Assembly: GCA_029204225.1 (NCBI GenBank)
Contig: CM055107.1
Location: 49,796,546 to 49,860,545 of the forward strand
Source: Diphasiastrum complanatum
Taxonomy: Eukaryota > Streptophyta > Lycopodiopsida > Lycopodiales > Lycopodiaceae
Direction of reading: 5' to 3'
Length of the DNA stretch: 64,000 bases
Of this stretch, positions 46,012 through 58,179 are shown piece by piece. Within the stretch, counting starts at the first letter, position 1, and every line of letters begins with the position of its first letter. The notes below the pieces were generated by a model. The model saw only the letters and a program-made list of their open reading frames with translations. It had not been told where the DNA came from and searched no databases. The position numbers and the translations under genes are program-made.

Positions 46012-48560
46012 TCAGCAGGAAGGTTCTTCCAATGAATTAGATATTCTTTGATTAGCTTTCCATTTCACAATACCTTGGCCCGATATCCAACAATTTAGAA
46101 CCATATTGCCCTCATGATCCAATGGTGGTAGAGTAGTAGTTGCAATTGAGTGTTCTCCTAAACTCCTCTTTAGAAGAGATACATGGAACACTTGATGCAT
46201 ATGGGTTGTTGATGGTAGATCCAGTTCCTAATTCAACTCCCCAATCTTCTTTACAATCTTGAAGGGTCTATAAAATTCGGGAGCCAATTTTTCGACTTGA
46301 GTTTTCTTCAGCTTAGTGTACCTATAAGGTTGTAACCTTAAATACACAAAATCCCCTTCAACAAAATTATGAAAAGTCCATTTTTGATCAACATATTGTT
46401 TCATTTGTATCTATGCTGCTTTAATATGCTCTCGATTGGCTCTCAAAATATCATTCATGTGCTGAACCTGGTCCACAACTGCTGGAACTACAACCTCTGA
46501 CAATATGCACTAATGTGTTGTAATGGTTCATGGCCATATAATGCAAAGAAAGGTGTCATACTGATTATAACAAAATTTGACAATATACAACCAATCGACC
46601 CACTTTGTCTGGTGATCCGAAACAAAATGTCGCAAATAACACTCCAACCACTGGTTGACCATTTCTATTTGTCCATCAGTTTCTGGATGAAATGATGTAC
46701 TTAAGAGCACAATTTAGTGCCCAACCTGTCCATTAAGACCTTCCAAAAAGTGGAAATACACTTGCCATCTCTATCACTCACTATCTCTTTTGGTGTTCCA
46801 TGTAACTTGAAGACATTCTTCAAGAATATTTGTGCTACTTGGGCTGCACTATCAGTAGTTATATAAGGGAGGAAATGTGCATATTTTATAAGTCGATGCA
46901 CCACCACATAGATATCGTCATATATCCCAGTCATTGTTGGCAAGGAAGGTATAAAATCCATTCTAATACTTGTTCAACACTATGTAGGAATAGATAACGG
47001 ATGCAATAAGCCTAGTTGCTTGAGATGTTCCACCTTATTCACTTGACAAGGAATACATTCCTACACATATGTGTATATAGCTTCCTTCATACCAGCCCAT
47101 TTGAAAAGCTTTTGGATGGTTTGATATGTCTCCAAAATTCCACTATGCCTAGCATTTGTAGATGAGTGTAGCTCATATAATACTTGCAGAATGAACTTAG
47201 ATTTAGGAGCAAGCACAACTCTAGAAGTCATACAACAATATTTGTCCTTGCTTCTTATATCGGGGATAAACAACTGAATTAGAATTTTGTAATTCCTCCA
47301 AAATCTCCTTTAAATCTGGATCCTCCATATACTATGCATCAATGTCTCTTATCCAATCTGCACTTAATGCAAATATTGTGGAAATTGTGTCGAATCTCAA
47401 ATTTGCCCACAACATTCTATGCTCCTCCGTTAAAAGATGATCCATAATTTCCTTCCAAGTAAGCCGCATATTTCTCTATAAATTCTGAAGCTGCATTCAT
47501 CTATAAAGACCATAATCTTGATAATGCATTTGCAACTACGTTATCATACCTTTTAAGATATTCAATGTTAAAATAATAGGATTGAACCTATGACAGCCAT
47601 CTCTTTTGCTTACCATTTAATTGCTTTTGGCTCAAGAAGTATTTCAAACTATGATGGTCACTTTTAATCAAGAATTTACAACCATATAATTAGTGTCAGC
47701 ATTTGTTGAGGGCTTGCACAATTGCCAACATCTCCTTATCATGAGTAGGATATGATGCCTCCTTGTCAGTGAGTTTCCTACTTTCATAGGCAATGACTCC
47801 ATCTGATTGACTCAAAATAGCTCCCAATCCTGTATCGCTGGCATCCACAGGAACCATGAAAGGCAAGTCAAAGTTGGGTTGCACTAGTAAAGGAGCCATT
47901 ACCAACGATACCTTAAGAGCTTTGAAAGCCATCTGAGTTCCCTCATTCCACTCATACTTATCCTTTCTCAGAAGATGGGTAAGCGATGCTGCAACCTTTG
48001 AGAAGTCCTGAATGAATCTTCTATAATAGGATGCTAAACCCAAGAATCCTCTCAATTCTCTGACGCTGTTAGGTGATTTCCAATTCTTGATTGTCTCAAT
48101 CTTCTTTTGCTCCACCTTGATTCCCTCCTTGGACACAATGTGCCCCAAGTATTCCACCTCATCTCGAGCAAATTCACATTTGGTAATCTTTGCAAACAAC
48201 TTATATTCTCAAAGAATACTTAAAACTGTGTCCAAATGTTTCGCATGCTCTTCCATGTTCCTGCTATATATCAGGATGTCGTCAAAAAATACCAACACAA
48301 ACAAATAAAGGTAAGGTTCAAAAATCATATTCATAAGAGCTTGAAAAGTGGTAGGAGCATTAGTTAATCCGAAAGGCATAACTTTGAGTTCATAATGTCC
48401 CCTGTTAGTTCAAAAAGCTGTTTTATGTCGATCCTCTTTTTTGACCTTAATTTGATGGTATCCTGAACATAAATCTATTTTCTTGTCCTTGTATTTCCGA
48501 GCATCAAAGTGGTTCCGTTGTTCATGAACCCTTGTTGACTAGTGCACTCGTTGTTCTGAC
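46012..48560 (-). pseudogene. Gypsy F pol remnant (RT, RNase H, integrase, C-terminal region)
   Basis: From right to left: an RT palm segment with DLCSGYHQIKVKKEDRHKTAF and [10 protein letters not shown] (near 48270); the thumb EYLGHIVSKEGIKV; the RNase H motifs VDASDTGLGAIL and ESRKLTDKEASYPTHDKEML (to 47696). Then come the integrase zinc region (RHSGILETYQTI), SDRDGKC (second catalytic Asp) and [13 protein letters not shown] (catalytic Glu, near 46690). The last piece is a chromodomain-linker-like end, VFHVSLLKRSL (46170). Frames change repeatedly and stops occur. The RT fingers and first catalytic Asp are missing upstream. Confidence 0.8.
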
Positions 48561-48658
48561 GTTCCCCTATCATTTCTAAGTCCGACGAGATATTCAATAT
48601 GACTTTGTAATATACGTTTTCCCTTATCCATGTCAATTCTTCGAACATCTTGAGAAGA

Positions 48659-49298
48659 TGTTACATTCTACGATGGAGATGGTTGTTGATAAAAATGCTG
48701 CAAAATAATCCCATTTGATCCTAGAAATGATGGAGAAAGCTCCTACTTAAGATCCAAACAAGATCTAGAAGCTAGATTACTAATCAATGCATTGATTCCT
48801 AGCTTATCTTGGCTTGAACTCCATGAATTAGCTCCAAAACTCTTCACACGTGTGAAAGTACGGCCTGCAACTGCCTGTGTACTATACCTGCAACTCCAAA
48901 CTCATTCAATCATCACAAAAAATCATATGCTAATAGCATTCATCAATCAAATCATAGACTCAAACTAGTCAAGAAGGAAAATCTCGATTTTGCTCATAAT
49001 TGGATGGAGATCCCATCACATATTTATACATGTAGAGCTCGGATCTGAACATATTAGGGCTTCTATGTATTCATCATAACCTAACCCTAACATCTAGCCT
49101 AAATATCCACTTGATCCACCCTAATTAGGGATCAAGATCTTGAGATCCCAAAACAATGAAAAATATGCTATTTTTAGCTCCTATTTTCTCTCTAGCCTAT
49201 CAAAGCACTATTTGGACTCATTCCAAAGGTGCCATTCCTATGCTAGGTTGGGAATGAGACTTACAAAGAGTATCCTATGCTATTTGGCACGTGTGACA
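48659..49298. repeat. LTR-like insertion inside gypsy F
   Basis: Interrupts the gypsy coding order between gag and RT. Its ends TGTTACA and TGTGACA are nearly inverted, and it contains CACACGTGTG (48845) and a TATAAATA on the - strand near 49025. No matching target duplication was found, so it may be a solo LTR with damaged borders or a recombination product. Confidence 0.35.
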
Positions 49299-49369
49299 AG
49301 CCACAACATGACCATAATACAATTTACAAGCAATATGACCAAAATTGGTCAAGCTAGAATTGTGAATTT

Positions 49370-49664
49370 TTAACAGTTGTTGGAAAGACATAGATGGCTC
49401 ATTACATCTTTGGTTAGCTCCCGCAATTCTGTTTTGCCTACCAGCTAGGCTATCTAACAGTTTTATCCATCTCACCTTGTCAGCTTGCCAATTTTTTTCC
49501 ATTCCTTGCAACATTGTCACTATCAGATCTTGTGTGGCCTGCATTTTATTTAGTAAGTTTTCTTGTTGGTTTGAGGCTGGTAGTTCTTCCACCATTTCTT
49601 CAGTAGGCAAGTTATTTTGAGGTGGATTATTTTTATCCACTGTTTGTTTTCCCTTACCACCCAT
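49370..49664 (-). pseudogene. Gypsy F gag N-terminal fragment
   Basis: Starts MGGKGKQTVDKNNPPQNN at 49664. A Gln/Asn-rich segment with ATQDLIVTMLQGMEKNW typical of gag leaders follows, broken off near 49370. Confidence 0.55.
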
Positions 49665-50691
49665 TTTGAAGTGTTATAGCACGAGTTTGAATAGTTTCGT
49701 TGAGTTCGTCTTATCGTTCTGATCACTTTTCGTTCTTACTGCACTAGAATCCAAGTTCGAATAGAAAATTTATGGAAGTTTGAAGAGAATTACAACTTAG
49801 GAAGGGGAAAAGAGGAGACATAGGGGAAAGACGAGGCAAAGATGTCTGGGCAGATGAGGAGAGAGAAGTAACCGGATGAGGAGAGACGAGAGAGGAGAGA
49901 GGAGAGAGAAGTAATCGGATGAGAGGGACTGGGAGCAGGTGAGGAGAGAGGAGAGAAAATGTCAACCGGATCTCGACCGGATGAGAGGAGAGAAACGTTG
50001 CATGGTGATTCGGTTAAGCGTTTCAAAAACTTCTATCGTGTTCAAGAAGTACTAAAATTTGAGATTTGTTTGCGCTGAGCATCACTCTTTGATATTTTGG
50101 CACGTAAACGGAATGAACGTTGATTTTGCTCTTGCTCCTCATTGATCCTCCTTCCTGACCACTCAGCTGATGCGTGAATCTGCTGCTGCTAAGAATCAGG
50201 GAGAGGGGACAGGTATTCTAGTGTCACATGATTGATCCATCCTTCCCATGCTTCGTGAGGAAGATTCAGGTCTTCCTCGCCTGTGATCTGATCCTTCGAA
50301 TGAGGATTTGATGCTGACAAAGAGAGCGTTATTTTGAATCTGTTCAGTCGGGTTCAAGCAACCATGACCAGGAAAAAGCAACCATGACCAGGAATCAACA
50401 GCCCCTTTGCATTTCCAGCATCAGAATTTTTGAGAATATAGGTGTAAGGAATGCCAAGGAAACGTTCCCATTCGATGCAACGAACAATGACAGCTAATGA
50501 GAGCTTATGGTGGATTGAGAGCTTATGAGCCGATAGTTGCTCTGCGACAGAAATCAGGAACGCGATGGTTCGCGTGGAGGAACGTAGGGGTGGGCTGACA
50601 CGGAGTTTGCTTCGGGGAAATGTTCACCAGCGAGTGAGAGGGGAGGAGAGAGAGTGGGTGACCGAGAGAAACTACCAAATGTGACGTGACG
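49665..50691 (-). other. Gypsy F leader, A/G-rich
   Basis: Untranslated leader. The part at 49800-50000 is GAGAGG-rich and repeats (A/G)ACCGGAT and TAATCGGAT words, a diverged version of the array at 50692. No gene is seen. Confidence 0.5.
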
Positions 50692-50956
50692 ACTTGACCG
50701 GATGGAAGTAAAAATCTCGACCGGATAGAAGGAAAAATATTAACTGGATAGAAGAAAATCTCAACTGGAGGATAGAGAAAAAATCTTGACCGGATATGAA
50801 GGCAAAAATCTCAACTGGATCAAAAAAAAATTCTCGACCGGATCAAAGAGAAAAAATTCTTGACTGGATCAAAAGGAAAAAAAATTCTCGACTGGATCAA
50901 AGAGGAAAAAATTCTCGATCGGATCAAAGAGAAAGAAAGACAGTGAGAGTGAGAGT

Positions 50957-50989
<33 letters not shown>
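50692..50989. repeat. Minisatellite (GACCGGATCAAAGAG-type) and GTGAGA/GA run
   Basis: About ten units of 21-27 bases carry (G/A)A(C/T)(C/T)GGAT followed by A/G-rich sequence and TTCTCGA-type junctions to about 50935. A GTGAGA then GA microsatellite follows (50943-50989). It lies in the gypsy F leader. Confidence 0.8.
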
Positions 50990-51798
50990 GTGAATAAGGT
51001 TTAGGTTAGATTAGTGTAGGTCTAGGTTGCTTGGGGTTAGGGCTGAAAAAAGTAGGATTAGGTTTTTTTTTTTAAATGAAACTTCAAAATGAAGGATGTG
51101 AAATTTTTTTACAAACAAACTAAACTTCAAAACTGAAGCGTTGAAGTGCTTCTCTCTCACTTGTAAAACATTCCAAAATTTTGGCCAGTCTGACCCATCT
51201 CCACTAATTTGATGATTCAAATCACAAAAATTTAGTACCTATGAAAATCTAACAACAAGCTCTATCAGCCTATAGGATCAGAGCAATGATTAATGTGATT
51301 TGATAGATCAAATTTACAACAGAACAAGTCTGAAAATTTTGAAGAAGAAAAACGTACAAAACTAGAGCTACAAATCAAGATTTGTCATAACTCTGCGGAT
51401 ACGAATCCATATGACCTGCCATATGGATCAGATCAAAGCTAAGACAATGCTCTAAAATCTTATGTAAAGAAACTTGAAATAAAAACTCAAATCAAATCTG
51501 AAAAATTCAAATCAAGTGAAGTGAAATTTCTAATCACCTATTTTGACAGCTTTTGGGAAAAGTGCAAAAACTTTTGCATCTCTTATCCAAATGCCTTGCA
51601 AATTAGTGAAAATGAAAGATAAGACAAAGCTCTACAAAGCTATTTAATCAAATTAGAAATGAAAAACAAAATTGAATGTCGAAAATTGATCTGTACAAAC
51701 CTAAAAATTTTAAAGTTAAAAATTAGCAAACAGAAAGCTACAAATGCAATAAATTTATCAAATCTAATACATAGAATCATCATGAATTTAGGATCTAT
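50990..51798 (-). other. Gypsy F leader next to the primer-binding site
   Basis: AT-rich; no gene. Contiguous with the primer-binding site, so it is the start of the internal region of F. Confidence 0.5.
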
Positions 51799-51810
51799 GC
51801 TCTGATACCA
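51799..51810 (-). promoter_or_regulatory. Primer-binding site of gypsy F
   Basis: GCTCTGATACCA on the + strand, i.e. TGGTATCAGAGC on the - strand, five bases from the LTR remnant. Confidence 0.9.
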
Positions 51811-51815
51811 AGAAA

Positions 51816-51871
51816 TGCCATGTGCCAAATCCAAAATAAATAGCAATAACAATGAAGTAAAGCTAGAAGCA
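51816..51871 (-). repeat. Truncated 5' LTR of gypsy F
   Basis: TGCCATGTGC(C)AAATCC... matches the first 56 bases of 45333-45848. At GCTAGAAGCAAG it switches to copia sequence. Confidence 0.85.
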
Positions 51872-52895
51872 AGTGAGTCACAGTCATTCGATGCTATGCT
51901 ACATAGACAGTTAGTAGGGAGATTGATTTACCTTACCACGACTAGACCAGATATATGCTATGCTGTTGGCATTGTAAGTCAGTTTATGACAGCACCTACA
52001 AAAATGCATTGGAAGACAGCTAATCGCATTTTGCGTTATGTGAAAGGCACTTTAGAGTATGGCTTGATTTACAAGAAGCATGATGGTTTACCTGAGTTGT
52101 GTGGCTATGTGGATGCGGATTGGGGAGGTGACTATGATGATCGTAGATCCACCACAGGGTATGTATTCCAGTTTTGTGGTAGTTGCTTTTCCTGGTCTAG
52201 TAAGAAGCAAAGTACAATTGTTCTTTCCACCACAGAAGTAGAGTATAAGGCAATGTGTAGTGCAGCACAGGAAGCTATATGGTTGAGACAAATCTTGGAA
52301 GAAATTGGCATGAAGCAGAAAAATCCCACGACTTTACATAGCGACAGTCAGAGTGGCATTTAGCTAGCAAAGAATCCAGTGTTCCATGCGAGAACTAAAC
52401 ACATTGAGATTCAGTATCACTTCATACGTGAGAGGCTGCTGAGTCATGAAATTCATATTGTTCATTGTAGCACATAAGAACAACTAGCTGATATTTTCAC
52501 TAAGCCACTTGTTGGAGAAAAGTTTGATAAGTTTGGATCAAAGCTTTCTATACTTAAACTTTTTTGACTTTAAAGCTATGTATATGACTGTATAAAAAGT
52601 AGACTCTACTTTAAGGGAGAGAATTAGAATTAAAGTAGAATCACTGTGTTACTGTGCTGTGGATCCTATCAGTGGATAAGGAATCAGTTGGCCTCGCCAC
52701 GAGGCAAGTCGACGGGACACACATCCCGCCAACGGCAACCTGGGTTATGCATGGGTTGCCTGAGTGAACAACTATATGTACAGTGTAATTTCATTTTGAG
52801 AAATACAGTTGCTATGTGAGCTTGTTGTGGAGAGTGTTTTTTGTCTGTGTTACTATGTAGCATGATCTGTGTTCCTGTGCAAAGCAGATTCTAAG
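51872..52895 (+). mobile_element. 3' end of a copia A-family element (RT end, RNase H, LTR)
   Basis: An open segment to 52363 encodes [71 protein letters not shown] and HSDSQSGI. Here CAG has become TAG, followed by LAKNPVFHARTKHIEIQ. The LTR lies at 52622-52895 with the same ends as copia A (TTAGAATT ... ATTCTAAG). It is less damaged than A, but everything before the RT end is missing. Confidence 0.85.
52622..52895 (+). repeat. 3' LTR of the copia A-family fragment
   Basis: Collinear with 14923-15193, including the CATGCATGGGTTGCC and ACTATATGTACAGTGTAATT blocks. The 20-base palindrome of the A copy is broken here. Confidence 0.85.
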
Positions 52896-53103
52896 TGTTT
52901 GGCCTTCTTACATAGAGCATGGAACCACTTGTGCACATGGTCATGCAAGGTCCTAACTCCCCTATACATAGATCCATCTAGAATAGAGTCCCTATGCATG
53001 GACCACCTATTCATAGATTGCTTTTAATAACTCTACACATGCATACACTGTTTCAAACCTTGTACTACCTCCATTTAGTGTGTTCTGGACCTCACAAAGA
53101 TAA
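52896..53103. other. Short spacer between elements
   Basis: No feature recognised. Confidence 0.5.
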
Positions 53104-53548
53104 CATAGATGAATGCTTACTGTGATTTGAATGCACTCTATTATTGTTGATCGCGCTTGTTTACTCACTCTGATCAGAACACGGACGTCTACAAGTCCTC
53201 AGTTTCTGATCAGATGATGGCTATCTTTGACGCTTGAGGGACTCACGATATCGTACTGCTATTGCAATCTATTTCAGAACCAAACTTCTCATTGAATCCA
53301 TTTTTCAGTAATACCACACACACCATCTCTAATCTCTTCGGTGGACTGTACTCTTGTTTTTTATTATGAATTAATTTTTTTTCAGATCCTGTTGGGCAAC
53401 TAAGAACACTTAAAGTTGTGATTGCATTTTGCATAAGCTTTCTATTAGATTGTTTTTGCACTTAGCAGCTGATTGTAACAGGATAGTTGTTCCACAATAT
53501 TCCTGCTCTCTTCTCCGTTCGCGTTTTTCTAGCTCCCTTGCCCCATCA
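53104..53548 (+). repeat. 5' LTR of copia C
   Basis: Matches 58180-58625 along its length with scattered substitutions. Ends CCCCATCA three bases before the primer-binding site. Confidence 0.85.
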
Positions 53549-53551
53549 GAT

Positions 53552-53563
53552 TGGTATCAGAGC
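53552..53563 (+). promoter_or_regulatory. Primer-binding site of copia C
   Basis: TGGTATCAGAGC. Confidence 0.9.
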
Positions 53564-53616
53564 ATAGCTCATATAAATCAAGAGATTAAGTGTGTTCTAT
53601 TTGTATTACTGTTAGT

Positions 53617-56600
53617 ATGTCTCATATAGGTAGCTCTTCGTCTTCATCATCCAACGAAGCTAAAATCATTGACAAGTTCAATGGTTCTAACTTCTACATC
53701 TGGAAGTTAAAACTCCGGATGATGTTGATAGACAGAGATCTTTGGGATGTGGTAGAAGGTGCTGACCTGAAACCAAAAGATGGTGATCAAGCGAAGGCAT
53801 GGAAGATCAAAGATCAGAAGGCCTTAGCATGTATCACACTCGATCTGGCCAACTCTTAAATATCCCACGTTACCACATGCAAAACCTCTAAGGATGTATT
53901 AGATTTGTTATTAAATTTTCTATGAGACTCATAATGTAACCACTAGATTATATCTGAGAAGGAAGTTCTTTACTCTTAGCATGTATGATTCTACTGCCAT
54001 CACTTCTCACATCAACAACTTTAAGTCTTTATTGGGTCAGTGATCAACTGTAGGATGTTCTATTTAAGATGACGATGTCCTTATGACCTTGCTTTATTCT
54101 CTTCCAAAGTCGTATGAACACTTTGTGGTGATGATCTCCACACAACCCGACCTCACTCTTCAAAAGGTGATTGGTCAACTACTTCAAGAAGAAATGCGGA
54201 GACAGACTAGCAGCTTGTCTATCAAAGACAAATCCATGGCTCTATACACCAAGAAGAAAGACTATTCCAAGGGCAAGAATCACGTACAACAACAACAACA
54301 GAAGCCTCATACTCAAGGTGAGAATAGTGGATCACGAAAGAAGCTTTTCTGTAGATATTGCAAGAGAGCCAATCACGACATCAAGGGGTGTCGCATCCGC
54401 ATCTATAATGAGGCAAAGAAGCAACAACAATAGCAGCAGCCAAACTCCTCCAACACGGTAGAATTCAAGGAGTCAGATACACATTTGTTAATGGCTTACA
54501 ACAGTAGCAGCAAAGACTGTGATAACTGGTACCTGGACAGCAGCTACCCAACACATGACCTCTCGCAAGAAATGGTTTACCGAGTATACAGTCTACAACA
54601 AAGATCAATTCATCTACCTCGGAGATTCTAGCACCATACGCGTGGAAGACAAAGGAGCAGTGAAGATCACATTCAACAACGATCTATCTATTTGTGTTCC
54701 CAATGTCCTTCACATTCCTCAGCTATCAAAGAACCTGTTATGAGTCTCTAAGATAACTGATGAGGGCTACACTGTTACTTTCTCATCTGAGTAGTGTACA
54801 ATATTCGAGGAGGATACTACTCTAACTACATGCACTAGATATTGTGTTGTTGAAGATTAGTGATCTCCCCCCTCTCTATATCGTCTGTAGCTAGTATAAC
54901 TTTAAACATCACACAAGGGCAACTAGCTACTTCTGATGGTTGAAAACAAACAAGTGATCTCTCCTCTTTGTATCGTCTGTAGCTAGTATAGCTTAGTACA
55001 TCACTCAAGGGCAACTAGCTATTTCCAATGGTCGAAAACAAACAAGCTAATTTCAACCTCCACTAGAAAATTCTCCCAAACTCTAGGATGTTTTTCAAAT
55101 GCTCATTGTGGAAGCAAAAATTTGATCAATTTATTACCAGCACTGAATTTGCATGAAAAAGGACATTTAGTACTCACTTGAAAGTGATTTGAAATATTCT
55201 ATTTTAGATCGATCGGCTCGGTGAACTTGTTGTTGACAACTTGGATTTTTATATCAAATTATCAAAAAAGCTTTACATACTCTCTAATTCAGTTGCATTA
55301 GCTAGTATCTCTAATGAAAATGTAAACGACAGTGATGTTCTGTGGCATAGTCGATTTGGACACGTGAATACAAGATCACTTTCCTATATGCATTGTTATA
55401 ACTTAGTTGATGGATTGTATTTCCCTTCTTCATTACATAGGAAATCTCTCTTTTGTGAATCATGCGTCTATGGCAAACACTCTAGAAGCAAGTTTCCCAA
55501 ATCACATTCCATCAAAACAAAGCATGTATTGGAACTTGTACATAGCAATCTTTGTGGTCCAATGCCAACTCCATCCTAGGAAATGCAATCTATTTTATCA
55601 TTTTCATAGATGATTAGTCTAGATGGTCTACAGTCATGTTCATTAAGAAAGCCATTTAAAATTTTTTTGCTGTATATGTTTTGTTCACATTCCTAAACAA
55701 CTTAGGAAGAAGCTAGATCATAGGACAAATAAATGTATTTTCATTGGCTATCTTGATGAACATAAAGCTTATAAAGTTTATGATCCATCCACCAATGTAG
55801 TATTTGTCTCTAGGGATGTAATATTTCAAGAACATACATACTATAATTCAAACAACCATCGATAAACGATGCTATGTCATTTCATCCTATTTTACGTAGC
55901 ATGAATTCTTCCAACATTGATGTTCCTTCTACAGAACCTACAGCTACAGCTACAGGAGTCGAGCAGCCGACAATACCTGTTATCAGACCAGACCAAGCTA
56001 GCTCGAATAGATCTGGAGAAATTCAAGAAGAAGCATCTTCGCATCCTGGTCAACCAAACGTCTACAGATCCTCACGGACTCGTACAGTTTTTGAGAGATA
56101 TACACTTCAATCATTCTGGACTACATCAGAAGACCCAAAGAGCCTAGTCAAAGCAATTAACTCCAAGGCTGTTGTGAAGTGGCAAGAAGCTATGGAAAGC
56201 TTTTGACGAACCAGACCTAGGTCGACTTTCCCACTCACAAGAGAGTTATCGACAACAAGTGGATCTTCAAGAAGAAGATCAACTCTGATGGTTCCATTAC
56301 TAAATGGAAAGCATGGTTGGTGGCTAAAGGATTCACTCAAGTCCAAGGAGTGGATTATCAAAAAAATTTCAGTCCTGTTGTCAAGATGCAGGCAATCAAA
56401 ACTCTGATTGCATTAGTAGCAGTAGAAGACCTCGAAATGCACCAAATGGATGTCAAGACAACATTTCTCAATGACAACGTCGAAGAGGAGTTGTATACCT
56501 TCCAACCGGAAGGATTCAAAGTCAAGGGCCAAGAGCACAAAGTGTGCAAGCTGCAAAAAGCAATCTACGGTCTAAAACAGGCCGCAAGAGCATGGTTCGA

Positions 56601-57321
56601 TAGAATCAACTCTTATCTCATTCAATTGGGAATAGCAAACAATTCAGCTGATTGTAATGTTTATTCAAAGCATATAGGCATTCAATTCACATAGCTCTTT
56701 ACGTAGATGATGTATTTATTTTGTCTTACAACACTTCTCTTCTGCACACTACTAAGAGTGACATGTCAAAGGAATTTGACATGGCTGATTTAGGAGCTGT
56801 CCATTCTTTGCTAGGAATTCACATACTAGAAATAAACTTCACATCTATCTTAGCCAGTAGAGATATCTAAAAGGCATTTTAGAAAAGTTTCATATGTTTG
56901 ATTGCAAACCAATTGATACTCCAATGAATCCAAGCATAGTATTGACTAAACCTACTTGTGCTGATTCTGATAGCAAAGTACTCGACATAGTGAAGTACCC
57001 GTATCATTCACTAATATGATCTTTGATGTATGCAATGCTGTGTACTAGACCAGATTTAGCATACACTATTAGCACTTTAAGTCAATTCATGTCTAATCCT
57101 AGGATCTCTCATTGGAAGGCATTAAAGAGAGTGATGAGATATATTCAGGGAAGTTTAGATCACATTTTATGTTATGATGGAAATGCTATCGACCCAATCG
57201 TCTAGCAAGGCTACTCCGACTCTGGGAAGGAATAGTCTCTACTAAAAAATCTACCTCCGGAAACTGTTTCTATCTGGCAGGGGGACCGATTTCGTGGAAC
57301 TCAAGGAAGTAGAAATCAGTT
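53617..57321 (+). pseudogene. Copia C gag-pol polyprotein (dead)
   Basis: Gag from ATG 53617 (MSHIGSSSSSSSNEAKIIDK), stop at 53857 and frameshifts, then the zinc knuckle CRYCKRANHDIKGC (54351). The protease site DSGATQHMT has lost about two bases (near 54538), shifting frame. The integrase zinc region WHSRFGH...CESC is at 55340-55470. The first catalytic Asp is Asn (LVHSNLCGP), and the rest of the catalytic core is deleted, joining straight to IPKQLRKKLDHR. The RT has VKMQAIKTLIALVAVEDLE, QMDVKTTFLN and YVDD (near 56704). RNase H is interrupted at 57321 after SRKQKSV-like sequence and resumes briefly at 57953. Confidence 0.85.
54860..55047. repeat. Tandem duplication of about 94 bases within copia C pol
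   Basis: GTGATCTC(C/T)CC and TATCGTCTGTAGCTAGTATA ... GGGCAACTAGCTA occur at 54860 and again at 54954, in a non-coding stretch between protease and integrase. Confidence 0.8.
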
Positions 57322-57947
57322 TGTCATAATTTCAAGTTTCGATGTTAAGTTTAATAACTTGAAGTCATTGAAGACTTGGCCATCTTCAAAAACTTCCACA
57401 AACTTGCATTTGCAACAAGTCTATAGATTTACACTGCTTTTGCAACAGTCTGCAAAAATACTCTAAGTGTCACGACAATCTATAGAATTGAACTATGTTC
57501 ACCACAGTGTCGTCTTTTTCGCATTTTTTGAAATGCGAAAATAACATAGTTCAACAGTTTTGTAACAGTTCAAAGAGTGTTTTTAACACCTTCACTTTTT
57601 TTGCATTTTCTCGAAATATGTGATGATAGAGAAAATTCCCGAAGGTCATCTATTTTCATGAGTTAAACTGGTTCAAAGACACCTTCGCTTTTTAAAGGAC
57701 ACCTTTGTCTTTTTTAAGGATAGCTTTGTCTTTTTAAGGGACCTTCGCCTTTTTCACATTTTCCCAAAAAATGTGAAGAGAGAGAAAAAGCAAAGGTCGT
57801 CTATTTTTGAATGAGGGACGAACCCAACTACTTCCTGAAATTTGCGAAGTGAGAAAAAATCACTTTACGTAAAAAGCGAAGTGAGAGAATTTGCGACGTC
57901 CTCGTCTATGTCAACATTCCCAAATCGTTGACAGTATACACTATGTA
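57322..57947 (+). repeat. LTR-like insertion (copy 2 of the 1035-1549 repeat)
   Basis: Starts TGTCATAATTTC, ends CACTATGTA, and is flanked on both sides by CAGTT (57317-57321 and 57948-57952), a 5-base target duplication. Removing it restores the copia RNase H reading ...KSV|VTEA. The 5-base duplication and TG start suggest a solo LTR, though the 3' end is TA rather than CA. No coding capacity. Confidence 0.7.
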
Positions 57948-58179
57948 CAGTTGTCACAGAAGCCATATACTTCTAAGTATAACGACTTACCTAATTAGGT
58001 GACAATCATTTATTGTGGTTAATACATGGATGCAATCTATAAAATAGATCATCCTAGCACAGATAACATGAGACGCTCTGTCCATAAGACGTATTATTTG
58101 AGCCTCCCAGTTATGCCGTGATTTTTTTTGTTGTGCTTCAGTGTAATATAGCAGCAATACAATTTTTATCTGTGTATAA

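Larger units (their letters stand above)
45333..51871 (-). mobile_element. Ty3/gypsy retrotransposon F, degraded, - strand
   Basis: Left (3') LTR 45333-45848, pol remnants 46012-48560, gag 49370-49664, leader to 51798, primer-binding site 51799-51810 and only the first 56 bases of the right (5') LTR. Protease, most of gag and the first half of RT are absent. The right LTR is replaced by copia sequence at 51872. It lies in the leader of element D. Confidence 0.8.

Noticed and set aside
52088-52363. - strand frames over the copia RNase H region
   Set aside because: Shadow of the + strand copia coding sequence, which has clear RNase H motifs.
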